Shown here: positions 55,498-64,000 of the stretch, one piece after another | How positions within the stretch are numbered: the first letter of the stretch is position 1 | Layout: the number at the start of each line of letters is the position of its first letter | Assembly (NCBI RefSeq): GCF_007860185.1 | Contig: NZ_SJPY01000001.1 | Location: forward strand, 1,139,132 to 1,203,131 | Direction of reading: 5' to 3' | Source: Novipirellula aureliae | GTDB taxonomy: Bacteria > Planctomycetota > Planctomycetia > Pirellulales > Pirellulaceae | DNA length: 64,000 nt | Notes under the pieces: model-generated | Databases searched by the model: none | Told to the model about the DNA's origin: nothing | Seen by the model: the letters and a program-made list of their open reading frames with translations, nothing else | Translations under genes and position numbers: made by a program

Positions 55498-57561
55498 GTG
55501 AGTGATGCGGCTAGAAAGCGAGTGGAAAACCTTCGCAGTGAGATTCGGCGGCTTGATCATCTGTACTATGTCGAAGCCAAGCCAGCGGTGACCGATCTCG
55601 AGTACGATCGCTTGCTCGAAGAATTGAAACAACTCGAAACGGAAAATCCGGAGCTATTGTCACCGGATTCGCCGACGCAGCGAGTTGGGGACGCTCCGGT
55701 GGAACATCTCGTTCAAGTGCCTCATGTCGTGCCCATGTTGTCGATCGATAACACCTACAGCCGCGAAGAGCTAAAGGCGTATTTTGATCGGACCGAGAAA
55801 ACGCTCGGGGGGCCGACCGAATGGGTGATGGAGTACAAAATTGATGGAGTCGCAGCGTCCATTCGCTACGAAGAGGGGGGGATGGTGATGGCGTTAACTC
55901 GCGGCAACGGGAAAGTTGGTGACGATATCACGCATAACATTCGCACGATTCGTGATTTGCCGCTGCGTCTCGTCGGCGAGAAAGTCCCGGATGTCTTGGA
56001 AGTACGTGGTGAAGTTTACATGACTAATTCCGACTTGGCCGATTTGAACGTCCGTCAGACCAACGCGGGCAACGAACCGTTCAAAAACACTCGCAACGTG
56101 ACCGCCGGTACGATTCGGCTGCTCGATCCTGCGATTGCGGCCCAGCGGAATCTACGTTTCTTTTGCCACGGCGTCGGCGAAACAAAGGGGTTCTCTGCTG
56201 AAAACCATATCGATTTTTTGAAAGAGGTTGGAGAGCTTGGCATCCCGCCGACACCGGGTGTTCAACTGCTTCAAAATTCAGCACAGGCACTCAAAGCGGT
56301 TGCTGCTCTAGAAGAATCGATGCCCGATCTGCCATTCGAGGTCGACGGCATCGTCTTTAAAGTCAATCGCTTTGATCTCAGAAATGAGTTGGGGATTCGT
56401 AGCAAGAGTCCACGCTGGTTGATCGCTTACAAATTTGAACGCTACGAAGCCACCACAACGCTCGAATCGATCAGCGTGCAGGTTGGCAAGACCGGGGCGA
56501 TCACGCCCGTTGCTCATTTGCAGCCGGTGGAAATCGCAGAAACGACGGTGTCACGTGCGTCGCTTCACAATGCGGATGAAATTGAACGATTGGATGTTCG
56601 TGTCGGCGATGTCGTGGTTGTCGAGAAAGCAGGTAAGATCATTCCCAAAGTCGTCCGCGTCGAAAAGCATGAGCGAAAAAGTGAGCTAGCTCCGTTCAAG
56701 TTTCCAACGCATTGTCCCGTCTGTGAAACCAAGTTGGTTCGAGATGATGGGGGCGTCTATATCCGCTGCCCGAATCCGAGCTGTCCCGCCCAGCTTCGCC
56801 AGCGATTGATCTATTTTGGCAGCCGTACGGGAATGGATATCGATGGGTTAGGTGAAGAGTTTGTCGACTTGCTAATCCAGCGAAAAGTGGTCGCCAGTTT
56901 TGCCGATTTGTATCGCTTGACGGCTGAGCAGATTGCAAACTTGAATTGGACTCGTAAACGAAAAGGGAAAGATGGCAAGATGATCGATGTCCAAGTTGGC
57001 CAGAAAAACGCGGCTAATTTGATCGCAGGCATCGAGGCGAGCCGCTCGAGAGGCCTGGCGAGAGTCTTGTCGTCGATATCGATTCGCCACGTCGGACCGC
57101 GAGTGGCTCAGTTGATTACAAAAGCCTATCCGACGATTGACGAGCTGCAGCAAGCGTCGCCCGAGGACTTGGCAGCGATTCATGAGATCGGTGATGCGAT
57201 CGCGCAAAGTGTCCACGAATTTTTGCACAGCGATTATGGATCGACGACGCTGAAAGAACTTGCTGCCGCCGGTGTCGATCTCACTCAGCCGATCGATGCA
57301 AATGAAGCAGAGAAAGGACCGCTTTCAGGCAAAACGTTTGTCGTGACCGGAACGCTCGCTCATTACAAACGTGATGAGATCAAAAGGTTGATCGAAAGGT
57401 TAGGAGGCCGAGCATCAAGTAGTATCAGCAAGAACACGGATTACTTGGTCGCTGGCGACAAGGCCGGCAGCAAATTAGAAAAAGCCAAGAAGCTAGGGGT
57501 CGAAGTTCTCAGCGAGGAAGCGTTTAAAACGTTGGCGGAAGGGGAATCGCATGACGACTGA
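55498..57561 (+). CDS. ligA: NAD-dependent DNA ligase
   Basis: Seals nicks in DNA. Adenylation Lys is in MEYKIDGVAASIRY; further motifs are TRGNGKVGDDITHN, EVRGEVYM and FEVDGIVFKVN. Next come the OB fold, a four-Cys zinc finger (CPVC and CPNPSC), the HhH region and a C-terminal BRCT domain (GKTFVVTGTLAHYKRDE). The GTG at 55498 with AAGGA at 55484-55488 gives 687 residues and the family N-terminus; a GTG eight codons upstream has no such site. Full length. Confidence 0.95.
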   Translation: MSDAARKRVENLRSEIRRLDHLYYVEAKPAVTDLEYDRLLEELKQLETENPELLSPDSPTQRVGDAPVEHLVQVPHVVPMLSIDNTYSREELKAYFDRTEKTLGGPTEWVMEYKIDGVAASIRYEEGGMVMALTRGNGKVGDDITHNIRTIRDLPLRLVGEKVPDVLEVRGEVYMTNSDLADLNVRQTNAGNEPFKNTRNVTAGTIRLLDPAIAAQRNLRFFCHGVGETKGFSAENHIDFLKEVGELGIPPTPGVQLLQNSAQALKAVAALEESMPDLPFEVDGIVFKVNRFDLRNELGIRSKSPRWLIAYKFERYEATTTLESISVQVGKTGAITPVAHLQPVEIAETTVSRASLHNADEIERLDVRVGDVVVVEKAGKIIPKVVRVEKHERKSELAPFKFPTHCPVCETKLVRDDGGVYIRCPNPSCPAQLRQRLIYFGSRTGMDIDGLGEEFVDLLIQRKVVASFADLYRLTAEQIANLNWTRKRKGKDGKMIDVQVGQKNAANLIAGIEASRSRGLARVLSSISIRHVGPRVAQLITKAYPTIDELQQASPEDLAAIHEIGDAIAQSVHEFLHSDYGSTTLKELAAAGVDLTQPIDANEAEKGPLSGKTFVVTGTLAHYKRDEIKRLIERLGGRASSSISKNTDYLVAGDKAGSKLEKAKKLGVEVLSEEAFKTLAEGESHDD

Positions 57562-57683
57562 TTTGGACACCTTTTCTAAACCATTCGCCCAATGGGCCGC
57601 GCGGTGTGATCTACCGAACGCAGGCAGTGTTGCCACACGTGGTGCAACCGTTTTATCGTATAGCTACCAACGGTTTCCAATAC

Positions 57684-60600
57684 CTAACCCGGTAGCTCGA
57701 TCGTATACAATCTGGCAAACCGATCGGGGCGTTTAATGCCGTGGCGGACCATTCGCTCGTGAAGCAGCCCCGGGGATTCACCGCCCTCTAGAATCGTCAA
57801 AGCGTCTTGTGCCGCCAATTGGAAAGGGCGAAGCTGCTCAGCGGTCGAGATTTCAATCGCATCGGAAAACCGATCCTTCGCACGCGTCCGATCGGATACG
57901 GTCTGTGCCGTTAATGCCGATAGAAGACCAGCGTACAAGGAGCTGACGGCATCGCAGTAAGGGTTATGCTCGCGACTCAGTTTGCGAAGATAGTAGCGAG
58001 TTTTTCGGATTGGGTTTTGGTCGATCGCATGGTCTCTCGCGTTCTCTCGAAGCCGATGAAGACAAATCAGTGCACCGGTTAGCGAGACGCTAGCTCGGAT
58101 GAGTTGCACCCTCGAAAAGGGGAGACGTTTGAGATCGCGTTCCATCGAACGAAACGTATCCCAGGCCGAGTCAAAATGACCTAAATAGACTTGCAAATGA
58201 ATCGATGCCAGCCATTCCGCAAAATCAAACAATTGAATGCCGACGTTGGACGCAACCGTCTTCGCATTCTCTTTTCGAATCTGTTCGCATTCCTTCACTT
58301 GATCGCGTGCCAGCCATGCGGATGCCCCCAGCCCTCCACTAAAGGACATCCATTCAAACAAGTCGTTACGTTGCTTGGCATCTTCTTCCAGTTCGGCCGA
58401 CAGCTTTAGCATGGAACTCCAACGACCCAAATTCCACAGCGCCCAACTCTCTTGCCATCGAGTATGGGCGATTTCGAAGCGAACCGGTTTTGTTTGGGAT
58501 CGATAGTGCTGCATACAGATTTCGAGCGAACTTTGAACCTGCTTCCAACGCATCGCAAAGCTGTGGGAGTGAACCGTAGCGGCCCAGACGTCGCCGAGCA
58601 CTTTCCTGTCTCCGCATGCAATGGCACGTGGCAATAATTGTTGCAAAGACATTTCAGACCGTATCCGCGTTCGACCACGATCATAGCAACCGAACACTGC
58701 CTCGCCTGCTTCTGCCATTATCTTTTGCGATTCGCTTCCATACCGAGACGCATAGATAGTACCAGCCAAGTTCAATTCGGCAGCATGAAGGTTGTCAAAC
58801 ATCGACAGCGCTCGAGCGACTTCCAAACAGAAGTCGATGCGTTTGTGGGCACGAGTGTCTTCGCCTACACGCAGGGCTATGGAATACTTCTGTATGGTTT
58901 TCTCAAATTTGTAGCTGCTCGCTACGGCAAGTAACCGAAGTTTGCTAAGCCAATCTGGCTTGGAAACAGGCAAGCCAAGCAATCGGCACAGTCCACCCAG
59001 TTGGTCCCTCGCAACATCAAAATGTCCGCTTCGCATTAGCAGCGTCGTCGCAGCGATTTTATGTTCGACGCTTTCGTCTATTTCAACCTCAGAGGCTAGT
59101 ATTTGGAAATAGTGGGCCGCTTCGGCAGGCCGGTCGGCTTCAGCAAACTTGATAGCCGCTTGGCGGATTTTCTCAAGCCGCTCGGGACCACTCATGAAAG
59201 GGATCACTCGCGCATACCAACGCGCGGCTTCGGTCTGTGCAACATACCGTTCCGCGATCGCCGCCGCTTTGATCGCATAGGGGACTGCTTCGTGGGGAAG
59301 GTCGGCATTGAAAAAGTGGCCGGCAATCCTCGCAGCCAACTGGTCATCGTCATTTTGATTTGATAAATATTCAGCCCATGCTCGATGACAAGCTTGTTTC
59401 GACTCCGCTTCCATCGCGTGTAACAATCCTTCGGCTACACCGTCATGAATGATTGAAATGCATTCTGCTCCGGTTGCATCATCCTGAACCAATCGCTGCT
59501 GAGCCAATTCCGATACGATCTGATCAAGCTTGGATTCGCGAGGTGCGAGTTCGACAAGTTGAGCCATCGAGACGGCTTGGCCTGCGGTCACGATTAACGC
59601 GAGCACGGATTTTGCGTCGGCGCTAAGTCGAGCAAAACGTTTTCGCCAAAGCTGCGAAAGGTCTGGCGTGACGCCTGTTTCGACGGAGAGAGATTCGTCA
59701 CCATTCTCAGCGATTGTGAGTGCATCGTGAAAGGCACCGCCAGGCCGGAATTCTTCGCTGAAGTCAATCAAACAGAACGGGTTGCCGGCGGCCGCGTCCA
59801 CGATTTGTTGAATCAGTTTCTCGCTGATCGTCAGACGGCATCTTCGTGCGGCATTGGTCAAAATCAACCTCGCTGCATCTTCGGAAAGCTCGCTTAACGT
59901 CAAACGAACATCAGGCGGTATACGTTGTCGATCGGCATCGGGCCGGGAGATAGTGATGATGCCAAGCGAACCACCGCTGGCAGTTTGCAAACGGTCCAAA
60001 ATGTTCAAACTATCATGATCCGCCCACTGCGAATCATCAATGATGAGGATCAACGGCCCCACGATGCGAAGTTGCTCGCTCAAACGTAGTCCAGCCTCGA
60101 GAGCATCGAGACGCCGCGAATCCTTGTGGGCTGGATCGACCGACATACTCGCTTGGACCACATTGTTGAGCACGGGGAAGGCGCTATGCAGAATTTCGGT
60201 GCTGACCGGGTCCACTTCCATCACCTCTCGATCACTTCTCATATAGCGAGTCGCGATCGCATCACAAATCTGATCAAACGCTTGTAGCGGATGGTTTTCG
60301 CCACGACGACATTTCGCTCGAAAAACTTGTCCCCAGCGTTTTGATTTTATGTAATGTTCGACTTCATCGATAAGCCTCGTTTTTCCAATTCCCGATGCCC
60401 CTTCGACATGCAAACGCCCGGCACCCCCTTCGAAGATGGAGTCGACCCAGCTGTAACAAATCTGCAACTCATCGTCGCGGCCCATAATCGAGCTTTCCAT
60501 CCATAGAGCGGACGGAGTCGCCAGGGATCCCAAACGTGCCAACTCAATCGCGCTGGGGCGGTCTCCCGGATCTGACGCAAGCATTTCTTGGCAGGCTTCT

Positions 60601-61526
60601 CGAAGCGTGCCCGGAACATTCGATGAGAGGTCCTCGAAAAATTCACTGATTTTTTCTTCGTCGGCTTGGCGGTTTGCGGATGATCGCTGAATCGACGACT
60701 CAGCCTCTTCGTCATCGCGTTGACTTTCGCGATCGAGTAAGTGAAGTGTTTCCAAGACGACAAGTCCGAGGCTGAAAATGTCGCTGGCGGGTAGATAAAA
60801 CTGATCCCAAAGTGTCTCGGGTGCAAAATAATGTCTTGGCCCCACCAAATAGTCCCGAAAACCTTTCGGATCGCTGTCTAAATCAATCGTTCCGACCAAT
60901 CCGTAGTCGATCACGCGGCCATGACCATTCGCATCGACCATGAGGTTCTGGGGTTTGATATCGCGGTGAACCAAACCATGTGAATGCATTACCGCTAAGG
61001 CTGCGGCATATTGACGCGTCAGGTCAAGAAGCTTCTGGTAGGCAGCTTCAATTGGATCTGTCGAACGATCCGACAAGGGAACAGACGGTTCTTCTCGTAG
61101 CGATCGTAGCAGCGATTTTCGCCAACGATCAAAGGTCAAACCTTCAATTTCTTCCATCGAAAAAGCGGTGTAGCGATCCAGTTGGTAGATGCGATCGACG
61201 TGCATCAATCCAGGGTGTCGTAGCGAGATCATGCGACGAAAACCGAGTTTGTTTCGGATCAAATCTTCATATTTGGCGGGTAAAAGCAACTTCAGTGCAC
61301 AATGCCGTTGCGTACTTTGGTCGAACGCACGGTAGACGAAACCGCTTGATCCCTTGCCGAGAAACTGCCCTAAAACAAACGACCCCAGTTTGTCGCCCTC
61401 TTTCCAAGGCGGCTCACCGGTTTCGGACCGCATATCGGATTGATACGTCTCATTATCACCCTGTCCACGGATTTTCGTATCCGAGGAAGGATGAAGCGGA
61501 AAGAGTTGATTGTGTTCGTCTCGCAT
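57684..61526 (-). CDS. Giant Ser/Thr protein kinase with STAND-type ATPase and helical repeats
   Basis: 1280 residues. The kinase domain (about 48-330) has the Gly loop GKGSSGFVYRAF, Lys79 in ALKLL, HRDIKPQN at 187-194 and Asp207 in IDYGL in place of the usual DFG. Next, an AAA/STAND-type ATPase with P-loop GASGIGKT (376-383) and Walker B LILIIDDSQWADHDS. Residues 640-1280 are TPR-like helices. No transmembrane segment is seen. Such PknB-AAA proteins act as signal-integrating regulators; the target is unknown. ATG start at 61526, 73 bases after the peptidase gene on the same strand; convergent with ligA. Confidence 0.9.
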   Translation of the reverse strand: MRDEHNQLFPLHPSSDTKIRGQGDNETYQSDMRSETGEPPWKEGDKLGSFVLGQFLGKGSSGFVYRAFDQSTQRHCALKLLLPAKYEDLIRNKLGFRRMISLRHPGLMHVDRIYQLDRYTAFSMEEIEGLTFDRWRKSLLRSLREEPSVPLSDRSTDPIEAAYQKLLDLTRQYAAALAVMHSHGLVHRDIKPQNLMVDANGHGRVIDYGLVGTIDLDSDPKGFRDYLVGPRHYFAPETLWDQFYLPASDIFSLGLVVLETLHLLDRESQRDDEEAESSIQRSSANRQADEEKISEFFEDLSSNVPGTLREACQEMLASDPGDRPSAIELARLGSLATPSALWMESSIMGRDDELQICYSWVDSIFEGGAGRLHVEGASGIGKTRLIDEVEHYIKSKRWGQVFRAKCRRGENHPLQAFDQICDAIATRYMRSDREVMEVDPVSTEILHSAFPVLNNVVQASMSVDPAHKDSRRLDALEAGLRLSEQLRIVGPLILIIDDSQWADHDSLNILDRLQTASGGSLGIITISRPDADRQRIPPDVRLTLSELSEDAARLILTNAARRCRLTISEKLIQQIVDAAAGNPFCLIDFSEEFRPGGAFHDALTIAENGDESLSVETGVTPDLSQLWRKRFARLSADAKSVLALIVTAGQAVSMAQLVELAPRESKLDQIVSELAQQRLVQDDATGAECISIIHDGVAEGLLHAMEAESKQACHRAWAEYLSNQNDDDQLAARIAGHFFNADLPHEAVPYAIKAAAIAERYVAQTEAARWYARVIPFMSGPERLEKIRQAAIKFAEADRPAEAAHYFQILASEVEIDESVEHKIAATTLLMRSGHFDVARDQLGGLCRLLGLPVSKPDWLSKLRLLAVASSYKFEKTIQKYSIALRVGEDTRAHKRIDFCLEVARALSMFDNLHAAELNLAGTIYASRYGSESQKIMAEAGEAVFGCYDRGRTRIRSEMSLQQLLPRAIACGDRKVLGDVWAATVHSHSFAMRWKQVQSSLEICMQHYRSQTKPVRFEIAHTRWQESWALWNLGRWSSMLKLSAELEEDAKQRNDLFEWMSFSGGLGASAWLARDQVKECEQIRKENAKTVASNVGIQLFDFAEWLASIHLQVYLGHFDSAWDTFRSMERDLKRLPFSRVQLIRASVSLTGALICLHRLRENARDHAIDQNPIRKTRYYLRKLSREHNPYCDAVSSLYAGLLSALTAQTVSDRTRAKDRFSDAIEISTAEQLRPFQLAAQDALTILEGGESPGLLHERMVRHGIKRPDRFARLYTIELPG

Positions 61527-61599
61527 GGCTATGCTTGACTATGTTCAATTGGAACCCAGATTTCAAGCCACGTGAGGCCAGTTATAACAAAAAGGCGTC

Positions 61600-63384
61600 C
61601 TAGGGACGGCGGCTTACCCAGTTTCGCTGAGAGTCTTGAGGCTCGATATTGAGATTGGCATTGACGTTGCCGTTAGCCAATTTTAGGACCGCTTGTTGAA
61701 GCACAGCGTCCTCTTGGTCGGTCGTCATTTGACCGCTGCTGTTGGGCCGAGCTGCAACGTAGGTTGACTCGACGGGCACACTTGGATCGACGCCATGTTG
61801 GCTAATCGCCTTGCCGCTCGGCGAATAGAATTTGGCGGTCGTCAAACAGAGGCCGAATTTCGCAGCCTGCATTCGAAAGATGCCTTGAACGCTGCCCTTT
61901 CCATAGCTGGTTTCGCCGACGACTTCGCCTCGCCCGCTGTCCGCAATCGCTCCAGCGAAAATTTCGCTCGCACTCGCACTATCCCGGTCGATCAATACAG
62001 CCATCGGGATATTCCAGGTATTCGCTCGGTGGGCGGTGTAATCGAAGTTTTCACGAACGTTACGACCTCGGGTCGTAACGATGCGACCGTTTCCGAGGAA
62101 ACGGTCGGCTACTTCAACAGCAGCTGACAGCAACCCCCCCGGATTCCCGCGAACATCGATGATTAGCGACTGCATTCCTTGACGATGTAGATCCCATAAC
62201 GCTTGCTCGACGTCGCGAGTCGTTGTTTTTTGGAAGTTGGTCAAACGCAGGTAGCCAACTTTGTTTTGGAGATCGACGAGATGGACGTTCTCGACACATG
62301 GAACCTCGACACGTCGACGCTCGACCGTCAGGTCCCGGGTCGTCCCATTCGCGCTGGTCAAACGGATTGAAACGAACGAGTTTTCTGGCCCTCGCAGTAG
62401 ATCGGCTGCATAGTTCGAATCACCGTTGGTCGTTTCGCAATCATCAACGCGGACGATCCTGTCACCCGCAACGATCCCAGCTTGCTCAGCCGGTCCGCCT
62501 GGAATCACCGAAACGATCTGCAGGTAATCGGTTTCCGCTTTCAATTCGATGCCCAGACCAACAAAGTTTCCTTCGATATTCGAGAACATCTCGTCAAGTT
62601 GGTTGCCTGACAACAAACGTGTGTAGGGATCGAGGGTAGAGACAGCACCCCCAACGTATTCCAGAATCGTGGCTGTCGGTGAGAGTCCAATGCGTTCTTT
62701 CGCAATCCCCGCGACGTAGGCCACATTGGCACGCAAATCAAAACGAGTTGAGGTGCTGCGGTTCGTTAATTCATGATGCACGTTTTGCCGAAAATGCTCC
62801 ACTGCATTCGGGTCCGCCTTCTGCAGCAAATGGGATGCGAATCGATCTTCGGTCAAGGCAACTTCGAGCGCGGCGGTCCCATGCAACATCACGCGGCCCC
62901 AATCGACATCATCCACGTAGTGGGTTTGTAGATTGGCAAGGATCTCGGAGTACAGATCCAATGCTTGCTCGGTCGACAATTGATCAATCGAACTCACAAA
63001 ACTGCTGTCTTGATATCGACGGTTGACGTCATAGTGCAGTTTGGCGATCACCATGCGCTGATACAGCATCGCATTTTCGGGATACTTCTTGATCGCCTTT
63101 TCGTAGTGACGGACTGCGTCAGCCCACAAATGAGATTGCTCGAACTCGAGGCCTATGGTGAGCAGCTCATCGTCGCTGTGGATCGGTGCCAGACTCGTCG
63201 GTTCGGATTCGTTTTCCGAACTCGAGTGAGCGGCCTCGGTTTTGGGCGAGATCCACGAAGGGCCCTGTGCCGACACTCGGCATACACAACCCAACAGCGA
63301 AGCGAGCGTCAATGAACCTGCGACTGCGATGCGAAGACAGCACCGACGCGACAAGCGGCCAGAGATCTGATTGATCCAATCCAT
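61600..63384 (-). CDS. C-terminal processing peptidase (S41 family) with PDZ domain
   Basis: 594 residues from the ATG at 63384; the upstream TTG at 63408 would add eight residues. A signal sequence (RIAVAGSLTLASLLGCVCRVSAQG) makes it exported; the LLGC could also serve as a lipobox. A TPR-like segment (WADAVRHYEKAIKKYP) precedes a PDZ domain (GIELKAETDYLQIVSVIPGG) and the S41 protease core with the nucleophile motif SASASEIFAG and Lys in SYGKGSVQG. It probably trims periplasmic protein C-termini. It lies upstream of the giant kinase gene on the same strand. Confidence 0.9.
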   Translation of the reverse strand: MDWINQISGRLSRRCCLRIAVAGSLTLASLLGCVCRVSAQGPSWISPKTEAAHSSSENESEPTSLAPIHSDDELLTIGLEFEQSHLWADAVRHYEKAIKKYPENAMLYQRMVIAKLHYDVNRRYQDSSFVSSIDQLSTEQALDLYSEILANLQTHYVDDVDWGRVMLHGTAALEVALTEDRFASHLLQKADPNAVEHFRQNVHHELTNRSTSTRFDLRANVAYVAGIAKERIGLSPTATILEYVGGAVSTLDPYTRLLSGNQLDEMFSNIEGNFVGLGIELKAETDYLQIVSVIPGGPAEQAGIVAGDRIVRVDDCETTNGDSNYAADLLRGPENSFVSIRLTSANGTTRDLTVERRRVEVPCVENVHLVDLQNKVGYLRLTNFQKTTTRDVEQALWDLHRQGMQSLIIDVRGNPGGLLSAAVEVADRFLGNGRIVTTRGRNVRENFDYTAHRANTWNIPMAVLIDRDSASASEIFAGAIADSGRGEVVGETSYGKGSVQGIFRMQAAKFGLCLTTAKFYSPSGKAISQHGVDPSVPVESTYVAARPNSSGQMTTDQEDAVLQQAVLKLANGNVNANLNIEPQDSQRNWVSRRP

Positions 63385-63408
63385 GCGTGCAAAATCCAAA
63401 AGCGTCAA

Positions 63409-64000
63409 CCAGCGGAGGTCCCGCAGCCGTCAAGGGAGGTGACGGTCGCTTGAAGCTGCGAGCCAGACGCTGAGAGCAGGCAGCTGAGGAAATATAGGTC
63501 ACGAAAAGTGCCGGGTCAAAAAATGGCATGGGTGAAAATTCCGGAAATTTAAACCAAACCCACTCGCTGGTATTGTCGCAAGTAGGTCGATAGGATCGTT
63601 CCGGTCCTGCGGCTAACTAGGCTTGAAAAAAACGCCGCATATTCTTGTCTTATGGTCGCGTTTAATGCTTTCGCATCTCTCCAAAGTTTCACAAGAATGT
63701 TTCACACGGGCCAAATTACCTTTCATGCATCCGCTGCAATAAAACCGATTTTGCAATCGTTGTGGCTTCCACGCTAACAATAGGCATTGTCCAGCTACGG
63801 GACAATGAATATTCAAGCGAAATGGTCAGAAAATCAGGTTGACATGCGAGGCCAATTCTTTCTACCGTCAGACTCGGTTTTTCTATGAATTTTTACCATC
63901 GGATCGCACCGTCTATTTCGACGACCAAACTGCATGACGCATCGCGTTTTACCGGACGGATCTGTCGCCATTGACACGCCAAAGCGTGGCAATGCAGGAC
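63409..64000. other. Gene-free right end of the window
   Basis: 592 bases without a supported gene, RNA or clear repeat. A 67-codon minus-strand frame near 63613-63816 has no start context or similarity. It may contain the upstream region of a gene beyond the window. Confidence 0.5.

Noticed and set aside
57551-57736. Short plus-strand frame starting in the last codons of ligA
   Set aside because: It runs into the 3' end of the convergent kinase gene and shows no similarity; the coupling-like start is probably chance.
63613-63816. 67-codon minus-strand frame in the right-end gap
   Set aside because: Cys/Arg-rich translation without family resemblance and no start context.

Overview
The window looks like the chromosome of a marine planctomycete of the Rhodopirellula / Pirellulaceae type. 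This is inference. It rests on planctomycete-style paralogues (a heme-motif CxxCH secreted protein, an SHD1-like secreted protein, a very large caspase-like/von Willebrand A protein, a giant Ser/Thr kinase with an ATPase module), on a complete Na+-pumping NADH:quinone reductase operon, and on many short palindromic intergenic repeats. No rRNA, tRNA, CRISPR array or intact mobile element was seen.

Layout. 1-8.1 kb: 3' end of uvrA, a membrane protein with a degenerate metzincin-like motif, a small unknown gene, a minus-strand run (msrB, pyroglutamyl peptidase, CxxCH protein), then acsA. 8.2-14.1 kb: two small unknown genes, sthA (its 3' end embedded in a 42-bp palindromic repeat array), a nitrilase-family hydrolase and typA. 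14.5-22.4 kb: nqrABCDEF followed by an ApbE flavin transferase that carries an NqrM-like C-terminal module. A 39-bp palindromic tandem array separates nqrA from nqrB. 22.5-23.4 kb: ppnP and a gamma-carbonic anhydrase. 23.5-29.9 kb: a divergent pair, an FHA/DUF4123-like protein and a 1646-residue membrane protein with a caspase-like fold lacking the catalytic Cys plus a vWA domain. 29.9-31.2 kb: a gene-free island with a broken IS3-type orfA and a large inverted-repeat element.

31.2-47 kb: acuI/yhdH-like reductase, lepA, a 130-bp terminal-inverted-repeat element, msrA, an SHD1-like protein, a ferredoxin-NADP reductase with a TTG start, glgC convergent with a fatty acid desaturase, the MoxR / DUF58 / transglutaminase triad, and class II aldolase followed by two copies of the same hairpin element seen at 30.7 kb. 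47-57.6 kb: acyl-CoA-synthetase-like gene, WcaJ-type sugar transferase, nadC, a ComEA-like HhH protein, a DUF1328 membrane peptide whose stop codon lies in a triplicated repeat, a DUF4430 lipoprotein, dGTPase, an unknown protein and ligA. 57.7-63.4 kb: the giant kinase-ATPase and a C-terminal processing peptidase. The final 0.6 kb holds no convincing gene.

Functionally most genes are housekeeping (repair, translation GTPases, central metabolism, NAD synthesis, redox balance). The coherent unit is the Na+-NQR operon with its maturation factor. The most interesting accessory material is the FHA/pseudo-caspase-vWA pair and the repeat families that occupy gene ends and operon gaps.
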